Shown piece after piece: positions 30,854 to 39,659 of a stretch of 40,184 nucleotides of DNA. Source of the stretch: an uncultured Alphaproteobacteria bacterium. GTDB lineage: Bacteria; Pseudomonadota; Alphaproteobacteria; RF32; CAG-239. The notes beneath the pieces were generated by a model. The model was not told where the DNA came from. It ran no database searches and saw only the letters and a program-made list of their open reading frames with translations. The first letter of the stretch is position 1; every line of letters begins with the position of its first letter. The stretch covers positions 1 to 40,184 of the forward strand of contig CALXTJ010000006.1 in the NCBI GenBank assembly GCA_944391375.1, given 5' to 3'. The position numbers and the translations under genes are program-made.

Positions 30854-32989
30854 ATGTTGCGACAATATGAACTGGTAGATTTGGTAAAATCTTACGATCC
30901 GGAGGCCGATGAAGATGCGTTAAACCGAGCCTATGTATTTGCTATGAAAAAACACGGGGCTCAACTTAGGACCTCGGGGGATCCGTACTATTCGCATCCG
31001 ATAGAAGTGGCCGGTATTTTAACCAAGTTTAAGTTAGATTCATCATCTATCATTGCCGGTCTGTTGCATGATACCGTAGAAGATACCGATACCACGGTAG
31101 AGGAAATAAGAGAATTATTCGGCGATCAAGTTGCATCACTGGTAGACGGTTTAACCAAATTGGCCATTATAGAACAGAAGTCGGGAAGTAGCAAACAGGC
31201 GGAAAATTTTCGTAAGTTGTTGCTGGCCATGTCAGATGATATACGGGTACTTTTAATTAAACTGGCAGACCGGTTGCACAATATGAGGACCTTGCATTTT
31301 TGTCCTCCGGAAAAAAGGCAACGCATTGCCCGCGAAACATTGGATATTTACGCTCCGCTTGCCGAACGCATCGGCATGCAGGAGGTAAAAGACGAGCTTG
31401 AAGAAATAGCTTTTGCCGAGTTGCACAAAGACGCCCATGATTCCATAGTGGCTCGTTTGAACTTTTTACGGGAGCAAGGCAGCAATATTGTTCCCAAGAT
31501 TATTACCCAACTTGAAAAGGATATGAGCGATAACGGCATTAAAGTTACCGTTACCGGACGAGAAAAAGCCCCGTATTCCATATGGCGAAAGATGCAGCAG
31601 AAAAATGCCTCGTTTGAACAACTATCGGATATTATGGCTTTTCGGATTTGTGTGGAAGATATAAGTGCCTGCTATCAGGCATTGGGAGTAATCCACAGTA
31701 AATATCATATGGTACCGCGTCGGTTTAAGGATTATATATCAACACCTAAGCCTAACGGTTATCAATCCATACATACCGGAGTAATCGGTCCGGAGAACAC
31801 GCGTATTGAAATTCAGATTCGTACTTACGAAATGCACGAGATTGCCGAAAAAGGCGTGGCGGCACACTGGGCTTATAAGCAAGGGCAAAAAGCGGAAGGC
31901 CGTAATTTCCGCTGGATGAGAGAATTGTTGGAAATTTTGGAACAGGCGGCCAATCCGGAAGAGTTTTTGGAAAATACCAAACTGGAGATGTATAACGACC
32001 AGGTATTTTGTTTTACCCCCAAAGGCGATTTGATAGGCCTCCCCCGCGGGGCAACGCCGGTAGATTTTGCCTATGCTATTCACTCTAAGGTTGGCAACAC
32101 TTGTGTGGGAGCCAAAGTCAACGGCGAGATAAAACCCTTAAGAACCGTTTTACAAAACGGTGATCAGGTAGAAGTTTTAACCTCCAAGGCCCAGCATCCG
32201 TCAACCGAGTGGGAACGTTTTGTGGTAACCGGCAAGGCTAAAGCGGCCATCAGAAGATATGTTCGTTCTGCCAAGAGGGAACAATTTATAAATCTCGGTA
32301 AAGAGATGTTGGAAAGGTTATTTAAGGGCGAGGGCTTAGAGTTAAGTGATAAAGGCTTGGTAGGCGTTATGCAGAACTTTGAGGCCGAAACCATTGATGA
32401 TATATACGCCAAGGTCGGGGAAGGCCTGATTACCGGATGGGATGTATTAAAGGCAATATATCCGGCTTACAAACAATCTAAATTGGAAAAAATGGTAAAA
32501 TCCATAAAAGTTCCCGGTTTCAGAAAGAAGAAAAAGGCCGAACCGTTAAAAATTAAGGGCTTAATAGCAGATATGGCCGTGCATTTTGCGGGGTGCTGTC
32601 ATCCGCTGCCGGGTGACAGGATTGTCGGAATTGTTACCACGGGCAAGGGCGTTACCGTGCACGCCATAGATTGTAAGGCTCTGGAAAAATACAGTCAGGA
32701 ACCGGAAAGGTGGCTTGATATTGACTGGGGAGACAATGCCGAACAAGAATTTCATACGGCCCGCATTAAGGTTATGTTAAGCAATGAACCCGGAGCTTTG
32801 GGAGAGTTATCAAATTTAATTGCCCGTCAGGAGGCTAACATTTCCAATTTAAACATTACCTATCGCACTTTGAGTTATTTTGAGATTTTGGTTGATTTGG
32901 AAGTAAGGGATTTGGCTCATTTAAACACCATAATAGCGGCATTGAAATCTTCCAAAGTCGTCAGTTATGTAGCCCGAGCGACACAGTAG
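30854..32989 (+). CDS. rsh: Bifunctional (p)ppGpp synthetase/hydrolase (Rsh/SpoT)
   Basis: 711 aa with the full RelA/SpoT layout. The HD hydrolase domain has SHPIEVAGIL and H72-D73 in LLHDTVEDTD. The synthetase domain has RRFKD at 289-293 and PKPNGYQSIHT; the RFKD form is that of bifunctional enzymes. A TGS domain follows (PKGDLIGLPRGATPVDFAYAIHS), then the Cys-containing conserved region (FAGCCHPLPGD) and a C-terminal ACT domain (about 640-711). It is the sole Rsh of most Alphaproteobacteria and makes and removes the starvation alarmone. The ribosome binding site is weak (GGCGGTATAAATAA). Confidence 0.95.
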   Translation: MLRQYELVDLVKSYDPEADEDALNRAYVFAMKKHGAQLRTSGDPYYSHPIEVAGILTKFKLDSSSIIAGLLHDTVEDTDTTVEEIRELFGDQVASLVDGLTKLAIIEQKSGSSKQAENFRKLLLAMSDDIRVLLIKLADRLHNMRTLHFCPPEKRQRIARETLDIYAPLAERIGMQEVKDELEEIAFAELHKDAHDSIVARLNFLREQGSNIVPKIITQLEKDMSDNGIKVTVTGREKAPYSIWRKMQQKNASFEQLSDIMAFRICVEDISACYQALGVIHSKYHMVPRRFKDYISTPKPNGYQSIHTGVIGPENTRIEIQIRTYEMHEIAEKGVAAHWAYKQGQKAEGRNFRWMRELLEILEQAANPEEFLENTKLEMYNDQVFCFTPKGDLIGLPRGATPVDFAYAIHSKVGNTCVGAKVNGEIKPLRTVLQNGDQVEVLTSKAQHPSTEWERFVVTGKAKAAIRRYVRSAKREQFINLGKEMLERLFKGEGLELSDKGLVGVMQNFEAETIDDIYAKVGEGLITGWDVLKAIYPAYKQSKLEKMVKSIKVPGFRKKKKAEPLKIKGLIADMAVHFAGCCHPLPGDRIVGIVTTGKGVTVHAIDCKALEKYSQEPERWLDIDWGDNAEQEFHTARIKVMLSNEPGALGELSNLIARQEANISNLNITYRTLSYFEILVDLEVRDLAHLNTIIAALKSSKVVSYVARATQ

Positions 32990-33004
32990 GAGAGGCTTTT
33001 TGAT

Positions 33005-33526
33005 ATGGTTTTGCCCAAAACAAAAAGAAATGCGGTAAATCGTTACAGCAGGTACATGCTGTTAAAATTGGATAAAATTAAGGCAACTCCGTATGCGGTG
33101 GCGGCAGGTTTTGCCTGCGGGGTGGCAATTTCTTTCACGCCGTTTGTGGGTTTCCATATGGTACTTGCGGCCTTAACAGCTGTAATCATTCGCAGCAGTA
33201 TATTGGCCAGTGCCTTGGGCACGCTTATGGGTAATCCGTGGACATTTCCGATTATTTGGCCGACCATTTTATTTACCGGACGATTTATGCTGCAAGATGA
33301 GCATGTCGGCAAGATTGATTTTATCAAAACATTTAAAAACTTGGCCGACAGTGTTATTCATCTGGATTTTTCGCTATTTGCAAGTGACATATGGCCGGTT
33401 TTGCTGCCGATGATGGTAGGGTGTATCCCTTCTTATATTTTAGCATGGATTATAAGCTATTGGTTTGTAAAAAAATCCATGGATAAGTTGGCACAAAGAA
33501 GACAAAAGTTGAGGAACAAGTTATGA
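33005..33526 (+). CDS. DUF2062 membrane protein
   Basis: 173 aa. The DUF2062 signature is clear: TPYAVAAGFACGVAISFTPFVGFHM, then GNPWTFPIIWPT. Three membrane segments are predicted (about 30-60, 70-90, 122-145). Function unknown in the family. It starts 15 bp after rsh and overlaps acpS by 4 bp, so it is co-transcribed with both; in related genomes this position is often held by pyrE or a similar DUF2062 gene. Confidence 0.85.
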   Translation: MVLPKTKRNAVNRYSRYMLLKLDKIKATPYAVAAGFACGVAISFTPFVGFHMVLAALTAVIIRSSILASALGTLMGNPWTFPIIWPTILFTGRFMLQDEHVGKIDFIKTFKNLADSVIHLDFSLFASDIWPVLLPMMVGCIPSYILAWIISYWFVKKSMDKLAQRRQKLRNKL

Positions 33527-33918
33527 TTTATGGTATCGGAACGGACATAGTTAATATTAAGCGTTTAAAAGAAGATGCAGATTTTTGTGAGCACTTTAAG
33601 GAAAAAATAATGAGCCTCCGAGAGCGGGAGTTTATGGCCGCCAGACAGTTTAAGGATATCAGGGGACAGGTTTTGTACTTGGCCAAGAGGTTTGCCGGCA
33701 AAGAAGCGGTAGTAAAAGCATTGGGGACGGGTTTTGTTAAAGATATTCATTTATCGGACATAGAAATATTTAACGATGAGCAAGGCCATCCGTTTGTTGA
33801 ATTAAGCGGCGGAGCTAAGCGGTATATAAATACGGTGGCCAAAAATGAGGTCAGAGTGCATATATCTTTAAGCGACGACTATCCGTATGCATCGGCCGTA
33901 GCGGTAATAGAGGAATAA
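33523..33918 (+). CDS. acpS: Holo-acyl-carrier-protein synthase
   Basis: Transfers 4'-phosphopantetheine from CoA to acyl carrier protein. The 131-aa protein has MIYGIGTDIVNIKRL (Mg-binding Asp8), LAKRFAGKEAVVKALGTGF (catalytic KEA) and VHISLSDDYPYASAVAVIE at the end. The start overlaps the DUF2062 gene by 4 bp (ATGA). A strong terminator follows. Confidence 0.95.
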   Translation: MIYGIGTDIVNIKRLKEDADFCEHFKEKIMSLREREFMAARQFKDIRGQVLYLAKRFAGKEAVVKALGTGFVKDIHLSDIEIFNDEQGHPFVELSGGAKRYINTVAKNEVRVHISLSDDYPYASAVAVIEE

Positions 33919-33926
33919 GATGAAAA

Positions 33927-33958
33927 TAAAAAATCTCCGATTGAACGGAGATTTTTTA
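33927..33958. terminator. Bidirectional terminator after acpS
   Basis: A perfect 11-bp stem AAAAATCTCCG/CGGAGATTTTT with a 6-nt loop, between the convergent acpS and the 33964 lipoprotein gene. Confidence 0.9.
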
Positions 33959-33963
33959 TTAAG

Positions 33964-34917
33964 TTATTTTTTATCAGCTTCGGGCTTGGGCTGAGCCTCT
34001 GTATCGGTGGTTTTATCTTCCGAGCTCTGAGCGGCAGGTTGTGCCTGCGGAGCCTTTTTCTTGGGAGCTATCGGGAAGATTTGCACACCCTGATAAGTTT
34101 CGGCCTTAGGTTTAGCCTTAGCTTTGGAACGAGCCTTTTGTACCGCCGAATTATTTTGAGATCCGGCCGGCATATTGGTTTGTATTTTGGCCTTTATGGG
34201 TTTTAACTCTTCTGCGGAAGTTAAGGCCGGTATAAGAGGATAAGCATCTTTGGGGAGTCTTAACATCATATATCCGGAATCGCCGCCGTAAGCCGGTCCG
34301 GAAAGACCGATGGAGTAGTAACCGCCTATATAGCCGTAATCCAAGTCAATATAATCTATGGCAAACAAGGTTTTGATGGTAGTATTGCCGATAGTAGTCA
34401 TTTTGCACATATATCCGGCATCTTCCATAATGATATTGCTGGCATTTTTAACATACACAAGGGTTTGAGCCGGTTTACAAACGGGATACTGCCCGTTATA
34501 AGAAACATTATAGTTCAGCAGCAAATTGAGCGATTTATTGCCCAAAGAAACGGAGACATCGGAAATTTTTACGCTGTCAATATACATATTAGCCGGAGTA
34601 ACACCGACGGTAATGGGCAAGGTAATATAATTTTCGGTACAAACATGGCTTGCCGAATCAGCTTTGCAGATAAGAGCTTTACTTTGAGAGTTATTATCAA
34701 GCAAGTGCAGCAACGAGTTATAGATATATTCCTTAGACATGGAAATTTTGGAAGGAGCACATTGCTTGGAGCGGCAAACGACTACCGAGCCGGGCATTTT
34801 AATGCGAGGTTGCCAGGTTTCGGCTCTTTGCACACCGGAATTAAAGGGGCTGTTGCAAGCAGTAAGAGCAGAAAACACGGTAAGAGCCGCAAGGGCGATA
34901 CTTAACTTTTTAAACAC
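33964..34917 (-). CDS. Lipoprotein of unknown function
   Basis: 317 aa from a GTG at 34917, chosen because AAGGA lies 7 bp upstream and because it gives a compact lipoprotein signal (MFKKLSIALAALTVFSALTAC). A longer frame to a TTG at 34968 has no start signal. The globular part (about 25-225) contains several Cys residues (VVCRSKQCAPS, ALICKADSASHVC, YPVCKPAQ, GYMCKM), likely disulfide-bonded, and a YIDLDYGYIGGYYSIGLSGPAYGG tract split across two strands. The C-terminal 90 residues are low-complexity Lys/Ala/Pro/Gln. Family not recognised. Probably outer-membrane anchored. Confidence 0.75.
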   Translation of the reverse strand: MFKKLSIALAALTVFSALTACNSPFNSGVQRAETWQPRIKMPGSVVVCRSKQCAPSKISMSKEYIYNSLLHLLDNNSQSKALICKADSASHVCTENYITLPITVGVTPANMYIDSVKISDVSVSLGNKSLNLLLNYNVSYNGQYPVCKPAQTLVYVKNASNIIMEDAGYMCKMTTIGNTTIKTLFAIDYIDLDYGYIGGYYSIGLSGPAYGGDSGYMMLRLPKDAYPLIPALTSAEELKPIKAKIQTNMPAGSQNNSAVQKARSKAKAKPKAETYQGVQIFPIAPKKKAPQAQPAAQSSEDKTTDTEAQPKPEADKK

Positions 34918-34999
34918 GGTTAAATTCCTTAATAAGGTTAATCTACGATAACAAATAGAGTAATCCAATAATATGAAAGAATCGTAAACAAAAATAGTG

Positions 35000-35027
35000 T
35001 TGCGTAAATTTTATAAACAACTATTAT
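35000..35027 (+). promoter_or_regulatory. Predicted promoter of the thermonuclease gene
   Basis: TTGCGT at 35000-35005 and TATTAT at 35022-35027 with a 16-bp spacer, 21 bp before the ATG. The ribosome binding site AAAGGAAAAAG follows. Confidence 0.45.
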
Positions 35028-35048
35028 GGGTATTCAAAGGAAAAAGAT

Positions 35049-35540
35049 ATGAAAAGGGTACTTTGGATTTTAATATTGGCGATGTTGGCTTACCCGGTGC
35101 AGGCCGGATTAAAGGTAACCGACGGCGACAGTTTGGAAATAGACGGTAAAAAGATAAGGTTAATCGGGATAGATTCTCCTGAATACGATCAGGAATGTGA
35201 AAACTTTGCCAAAGAGAAGTATTTATGCGGTAAAATGGCTTCACGACATATGCAAGAAATGGTGGATATAGGTTTAATAAGGGGAGATAAAATAAAGTGC
35301 CGGCAGATGGGAACGGACCGTTACAAAAGAAGTTTAAGCGAGTGTTATTTAGGGAAAGTAAATTTAAATGAAGAGATGGTAAGGTCGGGCTGGGCGGTAA
35401 CCTATCGGCACGATATGTACAAAGAAGCGGAGGAGGAGGCCAAATCAGCCAAGCGGGGGATATGGCAAGGTAAATTCATGCGTCCGGAGCTGCATCGGAT
35501 TTTAAAAAGGTATCAAAAAGCCGAAAAATATAAAAAATAA
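35049..35540 (+). CDS. Exported thermonuclease-family nuclease (SNase-like)
   Basis: 163 aa with a signal peptide (MKRVLWILILAMLAYPVQA). The SNase fold is recognised by KVTDGDSLEIDGKKIRLIGIDSPEYDQ, with the Asp and Arg expected for Ca-binding and catalysis, then DRYKRSLSECYLGKVNLNEEMVRSGWAVTY and AKRGIWQGKF. Such proteins degrade DNA or RNA in the periplasm or outside the cell. Two Cys pairs (ECENFAKEKYLC and KCRQMGTDRYKRSLSEC) suggest disulfides, consistent with export. It is a stand-alone gene before rplU. Confidence 0.88.
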   Translation: MKRVLWILILAMLAYPVQAGLKVTDGDSLEIDGKKIRLIGIDSPEYDQECENFAKEKYLCGKMASRHMQEMVDIGLIRGDKIKCRQMGTDRYKRSLSECYLGKVNLNEEMVRSGWAVTYRHDMYKEAEEEAKSAKRGIWQGKFMRPELHRILKRYQKAEKYKK

Positions 35541-35552
35541 GAGAGATTCTTA

Positions 35553-35580
35553 TTGACAGGATAAAAAAGTTATGTATATT
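35553..35580 (+). promoter_or_regulatory. Predicted rplU promoter
   Basis: TTGACA at 35553-35558 and TATATT at 35575-35580, spacer 16 bp. Same elements and spacing as the rpmG promoter, consistent with a strong ribosomal-protein promoter class in this genome. Confidence 0.75.
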
Positions 35581-35625
35581 GCAAGTCAATGTTTTGTTTA
35601 AATCAGAAAGATTAGGTGAATAAAA

Positions 35626-35928
35626 ATGTACGCAGTAATAAGAACAGGCGGAAAGCAATACAAAGTAACATCCGGGGATGTTGTAAAGATTGAAAAGATC
35701 GCCAGTGAAGAAGGAAAAGAGGTAGTATTCAACGAAGTTTTGGCCTTGGGCGATACGGTTGGTACACCGTTAGTTTCCGGAGCAAGCGTTAAGGCAACGG
35801 TATTAAAGCAAGCCAAAGACGCAAAAGTAATTATCTTCAAGAAGAAGAGAAGACACAATTATCGTCGTAAGAATGGCCACAGACAACAGATTACATTAGT
35901 AAAAATCACTGATGTTTGCGGAAAGTAA
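35626..35928 (+). CDS. rplU: 50S ribosomal protein L21
   Basis: 100 aa starting MYAVIRTGGKQYKVTSGDVV, then KVIIFKKKRRHNYRRKNGHR and QQITLVKI, all diagnostic for L21. It is the first gene of the rplU-rpmA-obgE cluster; rpmA begins 21 bp downstream with AAGGAG. Confidence 0.97.
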   Translation: MYAVIRTGGKQYKVTSGDVVKIEKIASEEGKEVVFNEVLALGDTVGTPLVSGASVKATVLKQAKDAKVIIFKKKRRHNYRRKNGHRQQITLVKITDVCGK

Positions 35929-35949
35929 TAAAGGATAAGGAGATAAAAA

Positions 35950-36201
35950 ATGGCACATAAGAAGTCAGGGGGAAGTTCATCTAACGGACGCGATTCTATC
36001 GGGCGTCGTTTGGGTGTTAAAAAGTTTGGCGGAGAGGCCGTCATTCCCGGAAATATCATTATCCGTCAACGCGGTACGAAGTATCATCCCGGAGCCAATG
36101 TAGATATGGGTAAAGATCATACCATATTTGCAGTTGCCGAAGGTAAGGTTGAATTCAAACAAAAAGAAGATAAAGTATTCGTATCCGTTGTGACCGAATA
36201 A
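35950..36201 (+). CDS. rpmA: 50S ribosomal protein L27
   Basis: 83 aa: [60 protein letters not shown]. The N-terminal tail reaches into the peptidyl-transferase centre. It lacks the extra N-terminal peptide that Firmicutes remove by protease. Followed by a terminator at 36222-36251. Confidence 0.97.
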   Translation: MAHKKSGGSSSNGRDSIGRRLGVKKFGGEAVIPGNIIIRQRGTKYHPGANVDMGKDHTIFAVAEGKVEFKQKEDKVFVSVVTE

Positions 36202-36221
36202 TGCAACAGAAGTTAAAGGCG

Positions 36222-36251
36222 GAGGGGGTGAGCAATCACCCCCTTTGTTTT
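36222..36251 (+). terminator. Terminator after rpmA
   Basis: GGGGGTGA-GCAA-TCACCCCC, an 8-bp stem with a GNRA loop, followed by TTTGTTTT. Its stem closely resembles the 3' hairpin of the tracrRNA (6814-6833). Confidence 0.85.
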
Positions 36252-36277
36252 GTAGGGGTGACAACATATCGGGTTAG

Positions 36278-37339
<1,062 letters not shown>

Positions 37340-37357
37340 ACAACACGGAGAAAGATT

Positions 37358-37699
37358 GTGGAAAATATAAGTGAAAAGATTTTAAAGACCATAACCGACA
37401 CATTGGAAAACAACAAAGCGGAAGATGTCACGGTCATAGATTTAAGGGGCAAAACCTCCATAGCCGAATACATGGTGGTAGCCAGCGGTACATCACAACG
37501 GCATGTAGCATCTTTAGCGGAAAAAGTATTTGAAGAGTTAAAGAAGTCCGGATACAAATCGTCCATGGAAGGGGAGGAAAAGGCCGATTGGGTTTTAATA
37601 GATGCGTTTGATGTAATTGTGCATATATTCAAGCCCGAAGTGCGGGAATTTTATAACATAGAAAAGATGTGGCAATCGGTAGCCAATTTAAGGAAATAA
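37358..37699 (+). CDS. rsfS: Ribosomal silencing factor RsfS
   Basis: 113 aa from a GTG start with GGAGAAAG upstream. Family blocks are EDVTVIDLRGKTSIAEYMVVASGTSQRHV (split), GYKSSMEGEEKADWVLIDA and VHIFKPEVREFYNIEKMW. It blocks subunit joining by binding L14 in stationary phase. In related genomes rlmH usually follows directly; here 1.96 kb with two minus-strand genes intervenes. nadD, often upstream, is absent. Confidence 0.93.
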   Translation: MENISEKILKTITDTLENNKAEDVTVIDLRGKTSIAEYMVVASGTSQRHVASLAEKVFEELKKSGYKSSMEGEEKADWVLIDAFDVIVHIFKPEVREFYNIEKMWQSVANLRK

Positions 37700-37703
37700 A
37701 AAG

Positions 37704-37734
37704 AGAAGGCCTTAGTTAAAACTAAGGCCTTCAG
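37704..37734. terminator. Bidirectional hairpin between rsfS and pilin-like copy 3
   Basis: GAAGGCCTTAGTT/AACTAAGGCCTTC, a perfect 13-bp stem with a 1-3 nt loop, between two convergent genes. No long T-run on the plus strand. Confidence 0.75.
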
Positions 37735-37748
37735 AGTTTCATAAAAAA

Positions 37749-38363
37749 TTACCAAAGGACCTCAATCCGGCACATTTTATCTTCTTCGCAACTGCGGCAG
37801 ATATCGTTGATTTCGGCTAAAGTCAAATCTTTAAGACAAGGCTGATTTTTAGGGCAAGTTTTCCCATAAAGTTTATGCTTATAAGAACCTGTAGTAGTTT
37901 CTGACCATGCTCCGACAGCAATGCTTATGCGGTAGAAATCGTTGGGGCGGGCAGTAAAAATTTGCGAATATAGAGCTCTACATAACTCATGATTGTTGCC
38001 AATATGTGCTCCGTTTGTTCCCAAAGTTATAGTGCAATCAAGATATCTCCCGTTTTTATTCAATCTTATATTATTGCCAAATACATCATATGCATAACCG
38101 TTTTTAACAATTTCGGGATCAACTTCGTTCATTTTTGCAAGCAGTGACAAATAATCGCCGCTGTACGATGTTGCATCCAAGAGTATATTTTGATTGATGG
38201 TTGCAGCCGAGATAATTTGATTATATTGTTCCATGGCTTTGTTGAGGCGGTATTTAAACATAGCCTTGGAGTAACCGGCAATGGCTCCCACTGATAAAAC
38301 TCCAATGATTGCCAAAACACCTAGCATTTCCACCATGGAACGACCGGATTGATAAAATTTCAT
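37749..38363 (-). CDS. Type IV pilin-like protein, copy 3
   Basis: 204 aa: a six-residue leader MKFYQS, Gly7, then RSMVEMLGVLAIIGVLSVG with Glu at +5, and GYSKAMFKYRLNKAM as in the other copies. The C-terminus has the family pattern YGKTCPKNQPCLKDLTLAEINDIC with extra Cys (RSCEEDKMC). The middle of the protein is unrelated to the others by eye. It lies in the gap between rsfS and rlmH and is preceded by the same A13-tract region as copy 2, with GGAGG before the ATG. Confidence 0.8.
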   Translation of the reverse strand: MKFYQSGRSMVEMLGVLAIIGVLSVGAIAGYSKAMFKYRLNKAMEQYNQIISAATINQNILLDATSYSGDYLSLLAKMNEVDPEIVKNGYAYDVFGNNIRLNKNGRYLDCTITLGTNGAHIGNNHELCRALYSQIFTARPNDFYRISIAVGAWSETTTGSYKHKLYGKTCPKNQPCLKDLTLAEINDICRSCEEDKMCRIEVLW

Positions 38364-38429
38364 CTAAAACCTCCAAAAAAATTAGTAACAAGAGCTTTAA
38401 ACGAAATCTTAAACCGTTTTTTTTTTTTT
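38364..38429 (-). promoter_or_regulatory. Conserved upstream region of pilin-like copy 3 with A13 tract
   Basis: On the minus strand a 13-A run (38429-38417) is followed by CGGTTTAAGATTTCGTTTAA, then CTTGTTACTAA and GGAGG. It matches the region upstream of copy 2 (27726-27791) through the first codons. Confidence 0.6.
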
Positions 38430-38459
38430 GCAATTTTAAAGTTAAAGCGGTGGATAACC

Positions 38460-38482
38460 TCGGGTTTTATGAAAAATGTTTA
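38460..38482. repeat. 23-bp direct repeat, left copy
   Basis: TCGGGTTTTATG then AAAAATGTTTA, identical to 39590-39612. This copy contains the last codons and stop of the Fic-like gene. The two copies bracket 1.13 kb holding only that gene and its operator. Confidence 0.9.
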
Positions 38483-39513
38483 TTTACGGCCTGTTTAAAT
38501 TGTTCAATAAACAATTTTTTAAAATAAGCCAAATTGTTTTGTTCGTAAAAAAGAATAACCGCCTTTTTATATTCAATTTCATCAACACTGCGGTAAGATA
38601 ACGGACAATAATCAAAAGCAAGCAACAGAGCGTTAGCCAAGATTCGCGAAGTTCGTTTATTGCCGTCCTCAAAAGGTTGAATGTAAGCAATCATCAATAC
38701 GGTCAGCAAAGCCTTTTCCAAGGGGTTTTTAGTATTATTTACCAGAGAAGTAAGTTTTTGCAAGGCTTCCGTAATTTGATAAATGTTATCCAAAGGCTTA
38801 TAGTTTGTCCCTACAATACCAACCGTTCCTTGTCTTATTCCGGTGGATACATTTAAGTTGGCAACAAGTAAGCGATGAATTTCCTCAATTTTACCGACCG
38901 TCAAAATTTTATAATATTCCGGTGCCTGTAATACAAAATCCAAAGCTCGTTTATGATTTAATATCATATTCGTTTCATCGGCAGTTTTTCCTTGAGCGGA
39001 AATATTTTCTTTTAACAGTCTTTCCGTATCCAAAAGAGTATAGGTGTTGCCCTCAATTTGTGATGACTTCCAAGCCAGTTCAATGGTTAAGCGTTCAAAC
39101 TCTTTTTTTCGTAGAGTTTCTGACAAATTATTGCGTTTTTGTAAGTAAGTGTTGTTTATTTGGGCAAGTTCGGCTTTTTCCTGTTCTGTCAGCAGATTTT
39201 TTAATAAGTTAAATATATCAAAATTAAAACCTACGGTACCCGGAAGTCTTTTGTCTTGGTCTTGAGCAAAATAATTTTCCACATTTATGCTCTTAAGCAA
39301 ACCGGAGGAGGCCGAAGCCTTGTAAGTTGTAGCCTTGGCATTGCCTGATTTTATAATCACATGATTATTAAGTAGTAATTTTAAATCACGGGTAATGGTC
39401 ATCTTGGAGGCATTTTGACCGAGCCGGGTGAGAAAATTTTCAATATCTTCCCGTTTTACAAAATCATTTTTTAATATAAAATCTAAAATCAACTCTTGCC
39501 GCTTATTATACAT
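38467..39513 (-). CDS. Fic-domain protein with N-terminal winged helix and altered active site
   Basis: 348 aa. Residues 1-70 form a winged helix-turn-helix of DeoR type (RQELILDFILKNDFVKREDI, MTITRDLKLLLNNHVII). A Fic_N-like segment carries the inhibitory motif S150-S-Q-I-E154-G155-N156. The Fic core follows, with the motif IAYIQPFEDGNKRTSR. The catalytic His of the canonical HPFxxGNxR is Gln279 (codon CAA), while F281, G284, N285 and R287 are kept. AMP transfer is therefore probably lost or changed. With the winged helix and an upstream palindrome, it may act mainly as an autoregulated DNA-binding protein. The gene is flanked by 23-bp direct repeats. Confidence 0.88.
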   Translation of the reverse strand: MYNKRQELILDFILKNDFVKREDIENFLTRLGQNASKMTITRDLKLLLNNHVIIKSGNAKATTYKASASSGLLKSINVENYFAQDQDKRLPGTVGFNFDIFNLLKNLLTEQEKAELAQINNTYLQKRNNLSETLRKKEFERLTIELAWKSSQIEGNTYTLLDTERLLKENISAQGKTADETNMILNHKRALDFVLQAPEYYKILTVGKIEEIHRLLVANLNVSTGIRQGTVGIVGTNYKPLDNIYQITEALQKLTSLVNNTKNPLEKALLTVLMIAYIQPFEDGNKRTSRILANALLLAFDYCPLSYRSVDEIEYKKAVILFYEQNNLAYFKKLFIEQFKQAVNKHFS

Positions 39514-39523
39514 TTTTGCACCT

Positions 39524-39568
39524 ATCGTAACACATTATCTAACCAATCGTAACATTTTTGTTACGATT
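39524..39568. promoter_or_regulatory. Palindromic operator upstream of the Fic-like gene
   Basis: A perfect inverted repeat AATCGTAACA-TTTT-TGTTACGATT at 39545-39568, plus an extra half-site ATCGTAACA at 39524-39532. The half-site is 22 bp (two helical turns) from the matching half of the palindrome. It lies 11-55 bp before the start codon, the expected place for an autorepressor site. The rest of 39514-39659 contains the right direct repeat and the rlmH promoter area. Confidence 0.7.
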
Positions 39569-39589
39569 GTCAATAGTATTTGTTATTTA

Positions 39590-39612
39590 TCGGGTTTTAT
39601 GAAAAATGTTTA
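39590..39612. repeat. 23-bp direct repeat, right copy
   Basis: Identical to 38460-38482. It is located in the rlmH upstream region, followed by ATTGTGCACAAT, a 12-bp palindrome near 39627. Confidence 0.9.
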
Positions 39613-39659
39613 CATTTTGTGCAATATTGTGCACAATGTTATTCGGGAAAGGAAGAAAC

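Noticed and set aside
39606..39659. Longer rlmH start
   Set aside because: It overlaps the direct repeat, lacks a Shine-Dalgarno sequence, and the ATG at 39660 matches the family N-terminus.
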